Source: Tomitella cavernea (GTDB lineage Bacteria > Actinomycetota > Actinomycetes > Mycobacteriales > Mycobacteriaceae). Taken from it: a DNA stretch of 55,487 bases. Where the stretch lies: the NCBI RefSeq assembly GCF_016599145.1, contig NZ_JAENKO010000029.1, positions 1 to 55,487 of the forward strand, given 5' to 3'. A program made the translations under genes and the position numbers. Of this stretch, positions 34,695 to 44,699 are shown piece by piece (position 1 is the stretch's first letter; every line of letters begins with the position of its first letter). The notes below the pieces were generated by a model, which was not told the DNA's origin, made no database searches, and saw nothing but the letters and a program-made list of their open reading frames with translations.

Positions 34695-35335
34695 GAGTCA
34701 GGTCCTCGTATGTGGCGGATCGGTTCGATCGAGGGCTCGGTCCGCGGCGTTACACACCGTCACAACTCGTGACCTGATCGTGATATTTACCTGGCTGACC
34801 GTAACGAAACGGTCGCGGAGGGGCAAGCGCCGCTCCGTAAACTGTGACTGGACGATTGTTCCAGTCCGCGCGCCACCTGGAGCGACGCCGGTCACAAAGG
34901 TCTTGATTGTGTCCGGTGTCACACTGAAGCGGCGAAGTTCCAGCTTGTGGCCGGTGCGCGGACCGCCTACGCGCGTCCCTGTGGGGCCGACGCGGCCGAC
35001 GGTCGATCGCCGGAGGTAACAATAACGGCACCCCGCCGATACGCGCGAAGCCGGTCTCCCGGGGCGTGTCCACCGCGCAGTCGGCGCCGGTCGCGCGGCG
35101 GCGTCGGGGTGACGGTGTCCGGCGTCTCAGTCCACACGGCGGTCACCGCGCGCATCGCGCCGCGGGCTCTCGCTTAAGGTGGGTGGGCCCATGTTCGCGG
35201 CGTTGTGCGCCCTGTGATGGGCTGCACAAACGGCCAGGGCATGAGATCGACCACGCTGAATCGGCCGATATTGTCCCGAACACACCCGCTCGGACCCATG
35301 GGCGGGGCTCCAAACGTAGACGAGACGGTGAACAC
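34695..35335. other. 641-nt intergenic region between the M23 peptidase gene and sucC
   Basis: No convincing gene was found; several short frames are open but show no recognisable protein. The left part (34740-34925) is richer in A/T than the surroundings and holds the GTCACA cluster and probably the peptidase promoter. The right part should hold the sucCD promoter. CTTAAGG near 35174 could contain a -10, which would leave a leader of about 150 nt. No riboswitch consensus was recognised. Confidence 0.6.
34759..34923. promoter_or_regulatory. Cluster of four GTCACA hexamers (possible MtrA sites)
   Basis: GTCACA occurs at 34759-34764, 34891-34896 and 34918-34923 and on the other strand at 34843-34848, four copies in 165 nt. 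GTCACA-type repeats are described for MtrA, the response regulator controlling cell-wall hydrolases in mycobacteria. The downstream gene encodes an M23 peptidase, so the context fits. Binding is inferred. Confidence 0.45.
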
Positions 35336-36499
35336 ATGGATCTCTTCGAATACCAGGCGAAGGAACTCTTCGCCAAGCACGAAGTGCCGACGTCGCCCGG
35401 GCGTGTTACCGACACCCCCGCCGATGCGCGCACGATCGCCGAGGAAGTCGGCAAGCCGGTCATGGTCAAGGCCCAGGTGAAGGTCGGCGGCCGCGGCAAG
35501 GCGGGTGGCGTCAAGTACGCGGCCACGCCGGATGACGCGCAGAAGTACGCCCAGGACATCCTCGGGATGGATATCAAGGGCCACACCGTCAAGCGCCTGC
35601 TGGTGGCCGAGGCCAGCGAGATCGCGGAGGAGTACTACATCTCCTTCCTGCTCGATCGCGCGAACCGCACCTACCTGGCCATGTGCTCGGTGGAAGGCGG
35701 CGTGGAGATCGAAGAGGTCGCCGCCACCAAGCCGGAGCGTCTCGCCAAGGTGCCGGTCGACGCCGTCAAGGGCGTCGATCTCGCATTTGCGCGCAGCATC
35801 GCCGAGCAGGGCCACCTGCCCTCCGAGGTGCTCGACGCCGCAGCCGTGACGATCCAGAAGCTGTGGGAGGTCTTCATCAAGGAGGACGCCACGCTGGTCG
35901 AGGTCAACCCGCTGGTGCGCACGCCGGACGACCAGATCCTGGCGCTCGACGGCAAGGTGACGCTGGACGCCAATGCCGACTTCCGTCAGCCCGGCCACGC
36001 GGAGTTCGAGGACACTGCCGCCGCAGATCCGCTGGAGCTCAAGGCGAAGGAGAACGACCTCAACTACGTCAAGCTCGACGGCCAGGTCGGCGTCATCGGC
36101 AACGGCGCCGGGCTCGTCATGTCGACGCTCGACGTGGTGGCCTACGCGGGCGAGAAGCACGGCGGCGTCAAGCCGGCCAACTTCCTCGACATCGGCGGCG
36201 GAGCCTCGGCGACGATCATGGCGGCCGGGCTCGACGTCATCCTGGGCGACGAGCAGGTCAAGAGTGTGTTCGTCAACGTCTTCGGCGGCATCACCTCGTG
36301 CGTCGCCGTCGCCGAGGGCATCATCGAGGCACTCAAGACCCTGGGCGATGCAGCGAACAAGCCGCTGGTCGTCCGCCTCGACGGCAACAGCGTCGAGGAC
36401 GGGCGCCGCATCCTGGCCGAGGCGAACCACCCGCTCGTCACGGTCGTCGGAACCATGGACGAGGCGGCCGACAAGGCCGCCGAGCTCGCCGCAAAGTAA
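35336..36499 (+). CDS. sucC: Succinyl-CoA synthetase beta subunit (ADP-forming)
   Basis: 387-residue TCA-cycle subunit. An N-terminal ATP-grasp domain opens with [18 protein letters not shown], with [17 protein letters not shown] binding nucleotide, and a CoA-ligase-type C-terminal domain carries [19 protein letters not shown] and FVNVFGGI. With SucD it makes succinate and nucleoside triphosphate from succinyl-CoA. Length and order (sucC then sucD, 11 nt apart) are canonical. The leader upstream is long and empty of genes. Confidence 0.97.
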   Translation: MDLFEYQAKELFAKHEVPTSPGRVTDTPADARTIAEEVGKPVMVKAQVKVGGRGKAGGVKYAATPDDAQKYAQDILGMDIKGHTVKRLLVAEASEIAEEYYISFLLDRANRTYLAMCSVEGGVEIEEVAATKPERLAKVPVDAVKGVDLAFARSIAEQGHLPSEVLDAAAVTIQKLWEVFIKEDATLVEVNPLVRTPDDQILALDGKVTLDANADFRQPGHAEFEDTAAADPLELKAKENDLNYVKLDGQVGVIGNGAGLVMSTLDVVAYAGEKHGGVKPANFLDIGGGASATIMAAGLDVILGDEQVKSVFVNVFGGITSCVAVAEGIIEALKTLGDAANKPLVVRLDGNSVEDGRRILAEANHPLVTVVGTMDEAADKAAELAAK

Positions 36500-36510
36500 G
36501 GGACGCATAC

Positions 36511-37413
36511 ATGTCAATCTTCCTGAACAAGGACTCCAAGGTCATCGTCCAGGGCATCACCGGCGGCGAGGGAACCAAGCACACCGCGCTGATGCTCAAG
36601 GCGGGCACCAACATCGTCGGCGGCGTCAACGCACGCAAGGCCGGCACCACGGTGGCCCACAAGGCCGTCGACGGCGCGGACGTCGAGCTTCCGGTGTTCG
36701 GGTCGGTCTCCGAGGCGATGGAGAAGACCGGCGCCGACGTGTCCGTCGTCTTCGTGCCGCCGAAGTTCGCCAAGGACGCGATCATCGAGTCGATCGACGC
36801 CGGGATCGGCCTGCTGGTCGTCATCACCGAGGGTATCCCCGTGCAGGACAGCGCATTCGCGTGGGCCTACAACGTGGAGAAGGGCGAGAAGACCCGTATC
36901 GTCGGCCCGAACTGCCCCGGCATCATCACCCCGGGCGAGGCTCTCGCCGGCATCACCCCGGCGAACATCACGGGCAAGGGGCCGATCGGCCTCGTCTCGA
37001 AGTCCGGCACGCTGACCTACCAGCTCATGAACGAGCTCAACGACCTGGGCTTCTCCTCCGCCATCGGCATCGGCGGCGACCCGGTCATCGGCACCACCCA
37101 CATCGACGCCATCAAGGCGTTCGAGGAGGACCCCGAGACCAAGCTCATCGTCATGATCGGTGAGATCGGCGGAGACGCCGAGGAACGCGCCGCGGAGTAC
37201 GTCAAGGCCAACGTCACCAAGCCGGTCGTCGGCTACGTGGCCGGCTTCACCGCACCGGAGGGCAAGACGATGGGCCACGCGGGCGCCATCGTGTCCGGTT
37301 CGTCGGGCACCGCGCAGGCCAAGAAGGAGGCGCTCGAGGCCGCGGGCGTCAAGGTCGGCAAGACGCCGTCCGAGACGGCCGAGCTGGCACGCGAGCTCTA
37401 CAAGGCGCTCTGA
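36511..37413 (+). CDS. sucD: Succinyl-CoA synthetase alpha subunit
   Basis: 300-residue partner of SucC. It shows the CoA-binding [46 protein letters not shown], and the phosphohistidine segment [10 protein letters not shown]. The ATG follows the sucC stop by 11 nt. The gene is followed at 64 nt by a strong hairpin that should end the sucCD transcript. Confidence 0.97.
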   Translation: MSIFLNKDSKVIVQGITGGEGTKHTALMLKAGTNIVGGVNARKAGTTVAHKAVDGADVELPVFGSVSEAMEKTGADVSVVFVPPKFAKDAIIESIDAGIGLLVVITEGIPVQDSAFAWAYNVEKGEKTRIVGPNCPGIITPGEALAGITPANITGKGPIGLVSKSGTLTYQLMNELNDLGFSSAIGIGGDPVIGTTHIDAIKAFEEDPETKLIVMIGEIGGDAEERAAEYVKANVTKPVVGYVAGFTAPEGKTMGHAGAIVSGSSGTAQAKKEALEAAGVKVGKTPSETAELARELYKAL

Positions 37414-37476
37414 CCGGGCGCTCGCAGACATTCCGCCTGTGCACGGCCGGCCGTCTGTGACGACGGCCGCCCGCAG

Positions 37477-37508
37477 CCGCCCCGGCACGCATCCGCGTGC
37501 CGGGGCGG
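37477..37508 (+). terminator. sucCD transcription terminator
   Basis: CCGCCCCGGCACGC and GCGTGCCGGGGCGG form a perfect 14-bp stem with an ATCC loop, followed by GTCGTTTCCC. This is the strongest terminator-like structure in the window, placed between sucD and the next gene. Confidence 0.75.
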
Positions 37509-37581
37509 AGTCGTTTCCCGGGAACCTTCCGTATCGTGCAGTGTGAAGCAGCCTGCATGCACAGCCGAACGAGGGGAAGCG

Positions 37582-38730
37582 ATGACGTATCCGCAGCAAG
37601 GGGGCTATGGCGCTCCGGGCGCTCCGGGCGCTCCGGGCGCTCCGCAGTCGGGCCCGCAGGGGCAGCCTGGGGCGCCGGGACAATCCGGTGCACAGAATCG
37701 CCCAGGCCCTGCCGGTCAGCAGTTCGGTCCGCCGCCGGGGCAGGCTCCCCTCGGCGTCCGGGGACACGGGGACGGCGGCCGCGACGTGCTGGCGCGGGCG
37801 GCCGCGGCGGCGCCCGCCGTGGTGGCGTTGTCGGGCGTGGCCGGCTTCTTCTTCGGCTTCGGCCCGTATATCGGCGCTGACGACGGAACCGCCCCCAACT
37901 TCTTCGGTTCGATGTTCGGAAATCCGCTGGTGGTCGCGCTCGTGCTCATCGCGGGGCTGATCGCCGCGCTGGGCCTGCTGCCGAAGCGTACGCCGAACCT
38001 CGGTGCGTCCGCGGTCGCCAGTGCCACGGCCGTGCTCGTGCTGCTGTGCTCGCTGGGATTCTCCGACATCAACAACTTCTTCGGCGGAATCAGCAGGAGC
38101 CTGGACCCGGGGGTGGGTGCCGGCTGGGCGTTCTGGGTGGTGCTCGGCATCGCGGTGGTGCAGACGGGATTCGCCGCGGTCGCGGTGCTCGTCGACGCCG
38201 GCGTCCTGCGTGCCGGCTCCGCGCCGTCGCCCGGGGCCCGGGGCCCGCAGGACTACCGGTACCCGGCGCCGCCGCCCTACTACGGGTACGGCGGTCCGCC
38301 GCAGCAGCCCTACACGGCGCCTCCCGGGCAGGATCCGCGCTACATGCAGCAGCCGCCGGTTCCGCCTCGGCCGCAGTACGGGCCGGGGGGATACCCGCCG
38401 CAGGCGTTCGCCCAGGGGTACTGGCCGCAGCCGGGCCATGCCGGGCCGCCACCGGCCGGTACCGCCGGTCCCCGGTACGGCTACGGCCCGGCCAGTCCGC
38501 AGTGGGGGGCGGAGCAGGCGTACGGAGGATCGCGACCGGACTATGCGGGACAGCCGCAGCCGGGCGGCGGGCCGTCGCAGGAGCCTCCGCAGCCGGAGGG
38601 GACCGAAGACCCGACCCACATGTTCCGTGCCGGGCCCGCGGGCGACACCCCGCAGGGCGGGGTCCCTGATACGGGCCGCAGCGGTGAAGGGGCGTCCGGC
38701 ACCGGCGGGCGGGACGATCCGGCGGACTGA
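37582..38730 (+). CDS. DUF5336 membrane protein (Rv0954-like, 34-kDa antigen family)
   Basis: 382 residues. A proline/glycine-rich cytoplasmic N-terminus, with GAP repeats, precedes four membrane helices (about 70-215: VVALSGVAGFFFGFG, VVALVLIAGLIAALGLL, ASATAVLVLLCSLGF, AFWVVLGIAVVQTGFAAVAVL). A long Pro/Tyr/Gly/Gln-rich tail follows. This matches the DUF5336 family of M. tuberculosis Rv0954, which has been reported to associate with the divisome. GAGGGGAAG lies just before ATG 37582. A 9-bp repeat, GGCGCTCCG, occurs four times near the 5' end. Confidence 0.88.
   Translation: MTYPQQGGYGAPGAPGAPGAPQSGPQGQPGAPGQSGAQNRPGPAGQQFGPPPGQAPLGVRGHGDGGRDVLARAAAAAPAVVALSGVAGFFFGFGPYIGADDGTAPNFFGSMFGNPLVVALVLIAGLIAALGLLPKRTPNLGASAVASATAVLVLLCSLGFSDINNFFGGISRSLDPGVGAGWAFWVVLGIAVVQTGFAAVAVLVDAGVLRAGSAPSPGARGPQDYRYPAPPPYYGYGGPPQQPYTAPPGQDPRYMQQPPVPPRPQYGPGGYPPQAFAQGYWPQPGHAGPPPAGTAGPRYGYGPASPQWGAEQAYGGSRPDYAGQPQPGGGPSQEPPQPEGTEDPTHMFRAGPAGDTPQGGVPDTGRSGEGASGTGGRDDPAD
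37609..37644. repeat. Four 9-bp tandem repeats (GAP) in the Rv0954-like gene
   Basis: GGCGCTCCG occurs four times head to tail and encodes GAPGAPGAPGAP in the N-terminal disordered region. Confidence 0.9.
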
Positions 38731-38820
38731 CCCCGGCGCTCGGGCGGACCGCGGTCGCGCCGGTCACACCACGGCGCGCCTGCGGCCGCATCGCTCCGCG
38801 GGATGCGACGCTGGCCGGTG

Positions 38821-40236
38821 ATGAACACGTTGCTCAGGCGCCGCGTGCCCCGACGGGACGACGTCCTCCCCGGTGCGCGGTCCCACGACGACGACCCGGC
38901 CGGGTCCGGCCGTGGCCGTGAGCGATCGCTCGTGCTCGTGGCATTCGTTCCCGGCGGCATCGCTGCGGCCTGCGCGCTCGCGGTGGCGCTGCTGGTGCTC
39001 CTCACCGCGGGCGGCGGTCTGGGCGGGCTGCCCGGCGCCGTCGGCGCGATGTGGCTGGTGCTGCATCAGACGCCGGTCTACATCGGCGACCTGCAACTGG
39101 GCGCACTGCCACTGCTGCCCACTGCGCTGCTGGCGGCGGCGGTGGCCACCTATGCGCGCCGCAGCACCGCCGCCGACGACCCGCCGCTGCGGCACCTTTC
39201 CGTCATCGGCGCCGCGGCGGGCGGGCCCGCAGTGATCACGGTCGTCGCGGCGCTGCTCATCGACGACGCCTCCGCCACGTTGCCTGTCACCACCATCGGC
39301 GCCGTGCCGTCGGTGCTCATCGTCGCCGCAGTGCACGCCGTCGCCGCCGCGGTGGGCACCGGGCTCGGCGCCGCGCGCCGGTACACCGTCGAGTGGGGGT
39401 TGCCGGAATCGGTCCGGCCCGTACTGCGGTCGGCGGCCGTGGCGCTGGGCGCGCTGCTCGCGGCCGGCGCTGTCCTGGTGGTCCTCGGCCTGCTCACCGG
39501 ATGGGCCCGCGTACAGGACGGTTTCGCCGCGGAGCCCTCCGCCGTCGGCAGGATCGGCCTGGTGGTGCTGTCGGTGCTGTATTTGCCCAACCTGGCGGTC
39601 GGCGGCGCCGCTGTCCTGGTGGGGACGGTGGCGCACGTGGGCGCAGCGGACTTCAGCCTGTTCGCCGTCACGCCGGGGCCGGCGCCCGCGCTGCCCGTGC
39701 TGGGCGTGCTTCCCACCGCGCCGATCAGCCCGCTCTGGGCCGTCGCCCTCGTCGCTCCTGCGGGGATCGCGGTCTGGTGCGCGGCGGTGCGCGGCGTTCG
39801 CGGGCGCACGCTCGCCGACCAGGCGCGATACGTCGTGTCGGTCGCCGCGGTGGCGGCCGCCGGCGCGCTGCTGCTCGGGTACCTGGCGGGCGGGACGGTG
39901 GGGATCTTCGATCCGATCGGGGTCGACGCGCCCATGTTCGCCCTCGCGGTGCTCGGGTGGAACGCAGCTGCGGGGGCCGTCGTGCTGCTCCTGCGGGACA
40001 GGGTTCAAGTCCCGGCGTGGCCGGCCGGCCGCATGCCGCGAGGGTGGAGGACGCGCCGCAGCGCCGACGGTGCGGACGCGGATCCGGCGGGTGGAACGAC
40101 GGACGACGACGGGGATCCGGAAGGCGCGGCAGGGCGATCCGCCACCGTGACGGCCGCCGAGGCGGCCGGGGGCGGTCCGTCGGGGAGCGGCCGCCCGCCC
40201 TCCCCGACAGGCGACGACGGCGAGGGATTATCCTGA
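38821..40236 (+). CDS. DUF6350 multi-pass membrane protein (Rv0955-like)
   Basis: About 471 residues with roughly ten hydrophobic helices spread over residues 35-405 and a hydrophilic Asp/Gly-rich tail of about 65 residues. It lies between the Rv0954 and purN homologues, as Rv0955 does in M. tuberculosis. Its landmarks LHQTPVYIGDLQLGALPLLPT (read as LHQTPVYIG and LGALPLLPT) fit DUF6350. Transport and envelope roles have been suggested for the family, but none is established. ATG 38821 is used; ATG 38803 is in frame six codons earlier. No clear ribosome site is visible for either. Confidence 0.85.
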   Translation: MNTLLRRRVPRRDDVLPGARSHDDDPAGSGRGRERSLVLVAFVPGGIAAACALAVALLVLLTAGGGLGGLPGAVGAMWLVLHQTPVYIGDLQLGALPLLPTALLAAAVATYARRSTAADDPPLRHLSVIGAAAGGPAVITVVAALLIDDASATLPVTTIGAVPSVLIVAAVHAVAAAVGTGLGAARRYTVEWGLPESVRPVLRSAAVALGALLAAGAVLVVLGLLTGWARVQDGFAAEPSAVGRIGLVVLSVLYLPNLAVGGAAVLVGTVAHVGAADFSLFAVTPGPAPALPVLGVLPTAPISPLWAVALVAPAGIAVWCAAVRGVRGRTLADQARYVVSVAAVAAAGALLLGYLAGGTVGIFDPIGVDAPMFALAVLGWNAAAGAVVLLLRDRVQVPAWPAGRMPRGWRTRRSADGADADPAGGTTDDDGDPEGAAGRSATVTAAEAAGGGPSGSGRPPSPTGDDGEGLS

Positions 40237-40290
40237 ACACGGCCTGAAACGCGCCGCTGATCCGTCGAGCACACCCCGGGAGTCCGAGCC

Positions 40291-40920
40291 CTGAATACGT
40301 CCGCTGACCCGGCACGGGAGCGCGCCCGCATCGTGGTGCTGGCCTCCGGATCCGGCACCCTGCTCCAAGCGTTGCTCGACGCCGCCGCCGATCCCGCGTT
40401 CCCCGCGGCGATCGAGGCGGTGGTCACGGACAGGGACTGCGCGGCGCTCGACCGTGCGACACAGGGCGGAGTCGCTGCGCTGACGGTGCCGCTCGGCGGG
40501 TACGCGGAACGCCGACTCTGGGACGATGCCCTCGCCGAGGCAGTCGCCGGGCATCGCCCGGACCTCGTCGTGTCGGCGGGCTTCATGAAGATCCTCGGGC
40601 CGCGCTTCGTCGCCCGGTTCGACGGCCGGATCGTCAACACGCACCCGGCGTTGCTGCCCTCGTTCCCGGGGGCGCACGCGGTGCGCGAGGCGCTGGCGTA
40701 CGGCGTGAAGGTCACCGGTTCCACCGTCCACCTCGTCGACACGGGAGTGGACACGGGCCCGGTGCTCGCACAGGAACCGGTGCCCGTCGAGGCCGACGAC
40801 GACGAGGCCACCCTGCACGAGCGCATCAAGACCGTGGAGCGGCGATTACTGGTCGAGGTCGTCTCGGCCATCGCGGCGCGCGGTGTCACCATCGACGGAC
40901 GGAAGGCCGTGATCTTGTGA
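40291..40920 (+). CDS. purN: Phosphoribosylglycinamide formyltransferase (PurN), probable CTG start
   Basis: Third step of purine synthesis: formyl transfer from 10-formyltetrahydrofolate to GAR. Motifs: [19 protein letters not shown] (first strand and phosphate loop), [23 protein letters not shown] (catalytic Asn/His) and [15 protein letters not shown] (catalytic Asp). No ATG, GTG or TTG exists in frame between the TGA at 40258 and GTG 40333, and starting at 40333 would cut into the first beta strand. CTG 40291, 8 nt after CGGGAG, gives 209 residues with a leader peptide like other PurNs. The start is therefore either this CTG or a slightly short GTG. It overlaps purH by 4 nt. Confidence 0.92.
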   Translation: MNTSADPARERARIVVLASGSGTLLQALLDAAADPAFPAAIEAVVTDRDCAALDRATQGGVAALTVPLGGYAERRLWDDALAEAVAGHRPDLVVSAGFMKILGPRFVARFDGRIVNTHPALLPSFPGAHAVREALAYGVKVTGSTVHLVDTGVDTGPVLAQEPVPVEADDDEATLHERIKTVERRLLVEVVSAIAARGVTIDGRKAVIL

Positions 40921-42518
40921 GTGAGGTTCCAGTGGGCGTGCGGAGCGACGCGGGCCGGCGGCCGATCAGGCGCGCGTTGGTCAGCGTCTACGACAAGACC
41001 GGCCTGGAGGACCTCGCACGGGTGCTGCAGGAGGCGGGGGTCGAGATCATCTCCACCGGCTCCACCGCACAGGCGATCGCGGGCGCCGGCGTACCGGTCA
41101 CCAAGGTGGAGGAACTCACCGGCTTCCCCGAGGTGCTCGAGGGGCGGGTGAAGACCCTGCATCCCCGCGTGCACGCGGGGATCCTCGCCGACACCCGCAA
41201 GGATGATCACCTCGACCAGATCGCGGAGCTCGGCGTGGCGGCGTTCGAGCTGGTGGTGGTGAACCTCTACCCGTTCGCCGACACGGTCGCGTCCGGCGCG
41301 TCCGAGGCCGACTGCGTCGAGAAGATCGACATCGGCGGACCGTCGATGGTGCGCGCCGCGGCCAAGAACCACCCGTCGGTGGCGGTGGTGGTGGACCCGG
41401 CGCGCTACGGCGACATCGGCGACGCGGTGCGGGCGGGCGGCTTCACGTTGTCCGAGCGCACCGCGCTCGCGGCGGCGGCGTTCCGGCACACCGCCGACTA
41501 CGACGTGGCCGTGGCGGAATGGATGACGGCGCTGACCGAGCCGAAGGCGCCGGAGGGGCTCACCTCTTGGCAGGGCGCGACGTGGCGCCGGGCCGCGTCG
41601 CTGCGCTACGGCGAGAACCCGCACCAGAAGGCGGCGCTGTACGTGGGCCAGGGCGGCCCCGTCGGGCTGGCGCAGGCCGAGCAGTTGCACGGCAAGGAGA
41701 TGTCGTACAACAACTACACGGACTCCGACGCCGCCTGGCGCTCCGCGTTCGACCACGCGCAGCCGTGCGTCGCCGTGATCAAGCACGCCAACCCGTGCGG
41801 CATCGCCATCGGTACGCAGGACGGCCCGGGCGCCATCGCCGCGGCGCACCGCAAGGCCCACGCATGCGACCCGGTCAGCGCGTTCGGCGGCGTGATCGCC
41901 GCCAACCGTGAGGTCACGGTGGAGATGGCGGAGCAGGTCGCCGAGATCTTCACCGAGGTCATCATCGCCCCGTCGTATGCGGACGGTGCGGTGGAGGTGC
42001 TCACCCGCAAGAAGAACATCCGCGTGCTGGTCGCCCCGGCACCCGCGGCGGCCGGGCTGGAGATGAAGCCGATCGGCGGCGGGCTGCTGGTGCAGGAGCG
42101 CGACGTGCTCAGCGCGGCAGGCGACGACCCGTCCGGCTGGACGCTGGCCACCGGTGCACCGGCCGACGACGCCACCCTCGTGGACCTGGCGTTCTCGTGG
42201 CGCACGTGCCGCGCGGTCAAGTCCAACGCGATCCTGCTGGCGCACGACGGCGCCACGGTCGGCGTCGGGATGGGCCAGGTCAACCGGGTGGACTCCTCGC
42301 GGCTGGCGGTGAGCCGGGCAGGGGAGCGTGCACGGGGCGCGGTGGCCGCCTCGGACGCGTTCTTCCCGTTCCCGGACGGCCTCGAGGTGCTCACCGAGGC
42401 CGGCGTGCGCGCCGTCGTCCAGCCGGGCGGCTCGGTCCGCGACGAGCTGGTGATCGAGGCCGCGAAGGCGGCCGGCGTGACGATGTACATGACCGGGGCG
42501 CGCCACTTCGCGCACTGA
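40917..42518 (+). CDS. purH: Bifunctional AICAR transformylase/IMP cyclohydrolase
   Basis: 533-residue enzyme for the last two steps of IMP synthesis. The N-terminal IMP cyclohydrolase (MGS-like) domain shows [21 protein letters not shown] and [14 protein letters not shown]. The C-terminal AICAR transformylase domain shows [22 protein letters not shown] (catalytic Lys-His), [11 protein letters not shown] and MGQVNRVDS. The GTG start overlaps the purN stop (GTGA), so the pair is translationally coupled. Length and order purN-purH are as in mycobacteria. Confidence 0.97.
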   Translation: MSEVPVGVRSDAGRRPIRRALVSVYDKTGLEDLARVLQEAGVEIISTGSTAQAIAGAGVPVTKVEELTGFPEVLEGRVKTLHPRVHAGILADTRKDDHLDQIAELGVAAFELVVVNLYPFADTVASGASEADCVEKIDIGGPSMVRAAAKNHPSVAVVVDPARYGDIGDAVRAGGFTLSERTALAAAAFRHTADYDVAVAEWMTALTEPKAPEGLTSWQGATWRRAASLRYGENPHQKAALYVGQGGPVGLAQAEQLHGKEMSYNNYTDSDAAWRSAFDHAQPCVAVIKHANPCGIAIGTQDGPGAIAAAHRKAHACDPVSAFGGVIAANREVTVEMAEQVAEIFTEVIIAPSYADGAVEVLTRKKNIRVLVAPAPAAAGLEMKPIGGGLLVQERDVLSAAGDDPSGWTLATGAPADDATLVDLAFSWRTCRAVKSNAILLAHDGATVGVGMGQVNRVDSSRLAVSRAGERARGAVAASDAFFPFPDGLEVLTEAGVRAVVQPGGSVRDELVIEAAKAAGVTMYMTGARHFAH

Positions 42519-42565
42519 CGCCGTAGCGGCCGTGGCGCCGGGCGCCGCGGGTTACGGTCGTGGGC

Positions 42566-44689
42566 GTGGAGCTCCGCAGCCCGGTACCGGCGCGTCGCCG
42601 CCGGCGCCTGCTGCTGCCCGCGCTGGCCTTGCTCGCCTGGGTGTCGCTGGCGGGGGTCGGCGGCGGCGCGATCGGGGCTCTGTCCGGCCTGCAGCAGAAC
42701 AACAGTGCGGCCTGGCTCCCGGAGGACGCGGAATCGGCCCACGTGCTGCGCGACGTCGAGCAGATCCGCGGGGCGAACACCGCCTCGGTGGCGGTGGTGG
42801 CCGAGCGCGGGTCCGGGATCACCCCGGCGGACGAGGCCTACCTGGCGCGGATGCTGCGGTCTGCGGCGGGTACCGGCGGCTTCGGCGACGACGTGTTGGG
42901 TCCGGTGCGGTCGGCCGACGGTGCGGCGATGGTGGGCGGGCTCGGCGTGGTTCCGGACGACGGCATGCCGGGCGAGGTGTCGCGCCTGCGTGACGCGCTC
43001 GACTCCGGCGCGCCCGCCGGGCTCTCGGTGCACATCGGCGGCGAGGCGGGCGTCGTCGCCGATTTCACCAGCGCTATAGCCGGGATCGACGGGATGCTCC
43101 TGGTGGTGGCGGGGTGCGTGGTGATGGTGATCCTGGTGGTCGTCTACCGCAGCCCGCTGTTGCCCGTTGCGGTGCTGCTGTCCGCGGTGGGGGCGCTCGC
43201 GTCGTCGTCGCTGGTGGTCTACGCGCTGGCGGACCACCACGTGGTGACCATCGACGCGCAGAGCCAGGGCATCATGTTCATCCTGGTGTTCGGCGCCGCC
43301 ACGGACTACGCCCTTCTGTTGGTGGCCCGCTATCGCGAGGAGCTGGCGCTGACGCCGGACCGGTTCAGGGCGATGCGCCGGGCCTGGCGCGCCACCCTCG
43401 CGCCCGTCGCGGCCTCCGGGGGCACGGTGATCCTGGGGCTGCTGTGCATGCTGTTGTCCGAGCTGCAGTCCAACCGCAGCCTCGGCCCCATAGCGGCGAT
43501 CGGCATCGTCGGATCGCTGCTGGCCACGATGACGTTTCTGCCGGCGATGCTGCTGCCGCTCGGCAGGCGCGTCTTCTGGCCGCGGGTGCCGCGGGTGCTG
43601 CCGGGGGCTGCGGCGTACGCCGATCCGGAGGCGATCGTGGCCGCCGAGCATCCGCGTTGGTGGCGGCTGTCGCGGAGCGTGCGCGACCATCCCCGCCGGT
43701 ACGCCGCGGGGGCGTTGGTCGTCCTGTTCGTGCTCGCCGCCTTCGCGCCGCAGTTCCGTGCGGGCGGGGTTCCCCAGTCGGAGGTGTTCCTCCGCGAGGT
43801 CGATTCGAAGGTGGCGCAGCGGATCATCGGCGAGCACTTCCCCGCGGGGGCGTCCGCGCCTGCGATCATCGTGACCGACGACGGCGACGCCTCCACGGTG
43901 TCGGAGGCGGCCCGGCGGGTCGACGGGGTGGTGGCGGTGCGGACGGTCGCGAGCGCGGGCGGCGACACCGAGATCGACGCGGTGCTCGCCGACCCGCCCG
44001 ATTCCGACGCCGCGCTCGACACGGTGGGCCGGTTGCGCGACGCGGTGCACGCCGTGCCCGGGGCGCACGCAATGGTCGGCGGGATGTCGGCGGTACAGGT
44101 GGACGTGCGGGCGACGTCGGTCCGGGATCGGACGGTGATCATCCCCGTGGTGCTCGCCGTCGTGCTGGCGGTGCTGATTCTGCTGTTGCGGGCGGTGGTG
44201 GCGCCGGTGATGCTCATAGTCACCGTGGTGTTGTCGTTCGCGTCCGCGCTGGGCGCGTCGGCACTGGTGTTCAACCACCTGCTCGGCTTCCCCGGTTCGG
44301 ATCCGGCGATGCCGCTGTTCGGCTTCGTCTTCCTCGTGGCGCTCGGGATCGACTACAACATCTTCCTCATGACGCGTGTGCGCGAGGAATCGGCGCGCGA
44401 CGGCACGGTGGCGGGAGTGCCGCGCGCCCTGGCGGTGACCGGCGGGGTGATCACCTCGGCGGGGGTGGTGCTCGCGGCCACCTTCGCCTCGCTGGCGGTG
44501 ATTCCGTTGCTGTTTCTGGCGCAGATCTCGTTCATCGTGGCCTTCGGCGTCCTGCTGGACACCATCGTGGTGCGCACGCTGCTCGTTCCGGCGCTGTCCT
44601 TGCAGATCGGCGACCGTATCTGGTGGCCGGGCGTGCGGGGGCGGGGCCCGAAAGGCGGAACGGTGGGCAATCCCGGTGCGGGCTCGTAG
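42566..44689 (+). CDS. MMPL-family RND transporter
   Basis: 707-residue inner-membrane transporter with twelve helices in two RND halves. The proton-relay Asp-Tyr pairs are seen in FGAATDYALLLVARYREE and ALGIDYNIFLMTRVREE. A periplasmic-type loop follows helix 1 (PEDAESAHVLRDVEQI region) and another follows helix 7. It is of the shorter MMPL/YdfJ type, not a full MmpL3. Substrate is unknown; MMPL proteins export lipids, siderophores or drugs. GTG 42566 is supported by TACGGT (42553-42558) 7 nt upstream; GTG 42560 is in frame. No MmpS partner is adjacent. Confidence 0.9.
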   Translation: MELRSPVPARRRRRLLLPALALLAWVSLAGVGGGAIGALSGLQQNNSAAWLPEDAESAHVLRDVEQIRGANTASVAVVAERGSGITPADEAYLARMLRSAAGTGGFGDDVLGPVRSADGAAMVGGLGVVPDDGMPGEVSRLRDALDSGAPAGLSVHIGGEAGVVADFTSAIAGIDGMLLVVAGCVVMVILVVVYRSPLLPVAVLLSAVGALASSSLVVYALADHHVVTIDAQSQGIMFILVFGAATDYALLLVARYREELALTPDRFRAMRRAWRATLAPVAASGGTVILGLLCMLLSELQSNRSLGPIAAIGIVGSLLATMTFLPAMLLPLGRRVFWPRVPRVLPGAAAYADPEAIVAAEHPRWWRLSRSVRDHPRRYAAGALVVLFVLAAFAPQFRAGGVPQSEVFLREVDSKVAQRIIGEHFPAGASAPAIIVTDDGDASTVSEAARRVDGVVAVRTVASAGGDTEIDAVLADPPDSDAALDTVGRLRDAVHAVPGAHAMVGGMSAVQVDVRATSVRDRTVIIPVVLAVVLAVLILLLRAVVAPVMLIVTVVLSFASALGASALVFNHLLGFPGSDPAMPLFGFVFLVALGIDYNIFLMTRVREESARDGTVAGVPRALAVTGGVITSAGVVLAATFASLAVIPLLFLAQISFIVAFGVLLDTIVVRTLLVPALSLQIGDRIWWPGVRGRGPKGGTVGNPGAGS

Positions 44690-44692
44690 CCT
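44687..44692 (+). promoter_or_regulatory. Predicted -10 element of the AAA-VWA operon
   Basis: TAGCCT, which includes the MMPL stop codon, lies exactly 7 nt before GTG 44700. It predicts a leaderless mRNA for the ATPase gene despite the tight spacing to the gene before. Confidence 0.45.
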
Positions 44693-44699
44693 GGGACAG

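Noticed and set aside
34695-35000. A c-di-AMP (ydaO-type) riboswitch before the M23 peptidase gene
   Set aside because: Such switches precede some actinobacterial wall hydrolases, but I could not match the conserved loops or stems here.
41714-44278. An 854-codon minus-strand frame over purH and the MMPL gene, and similar long frames at 36514-38619 and 45482-47944
   Set aside because: His/Arg-rich composition and complete overlap with conserved genes show these are shadows of the real coding strand.
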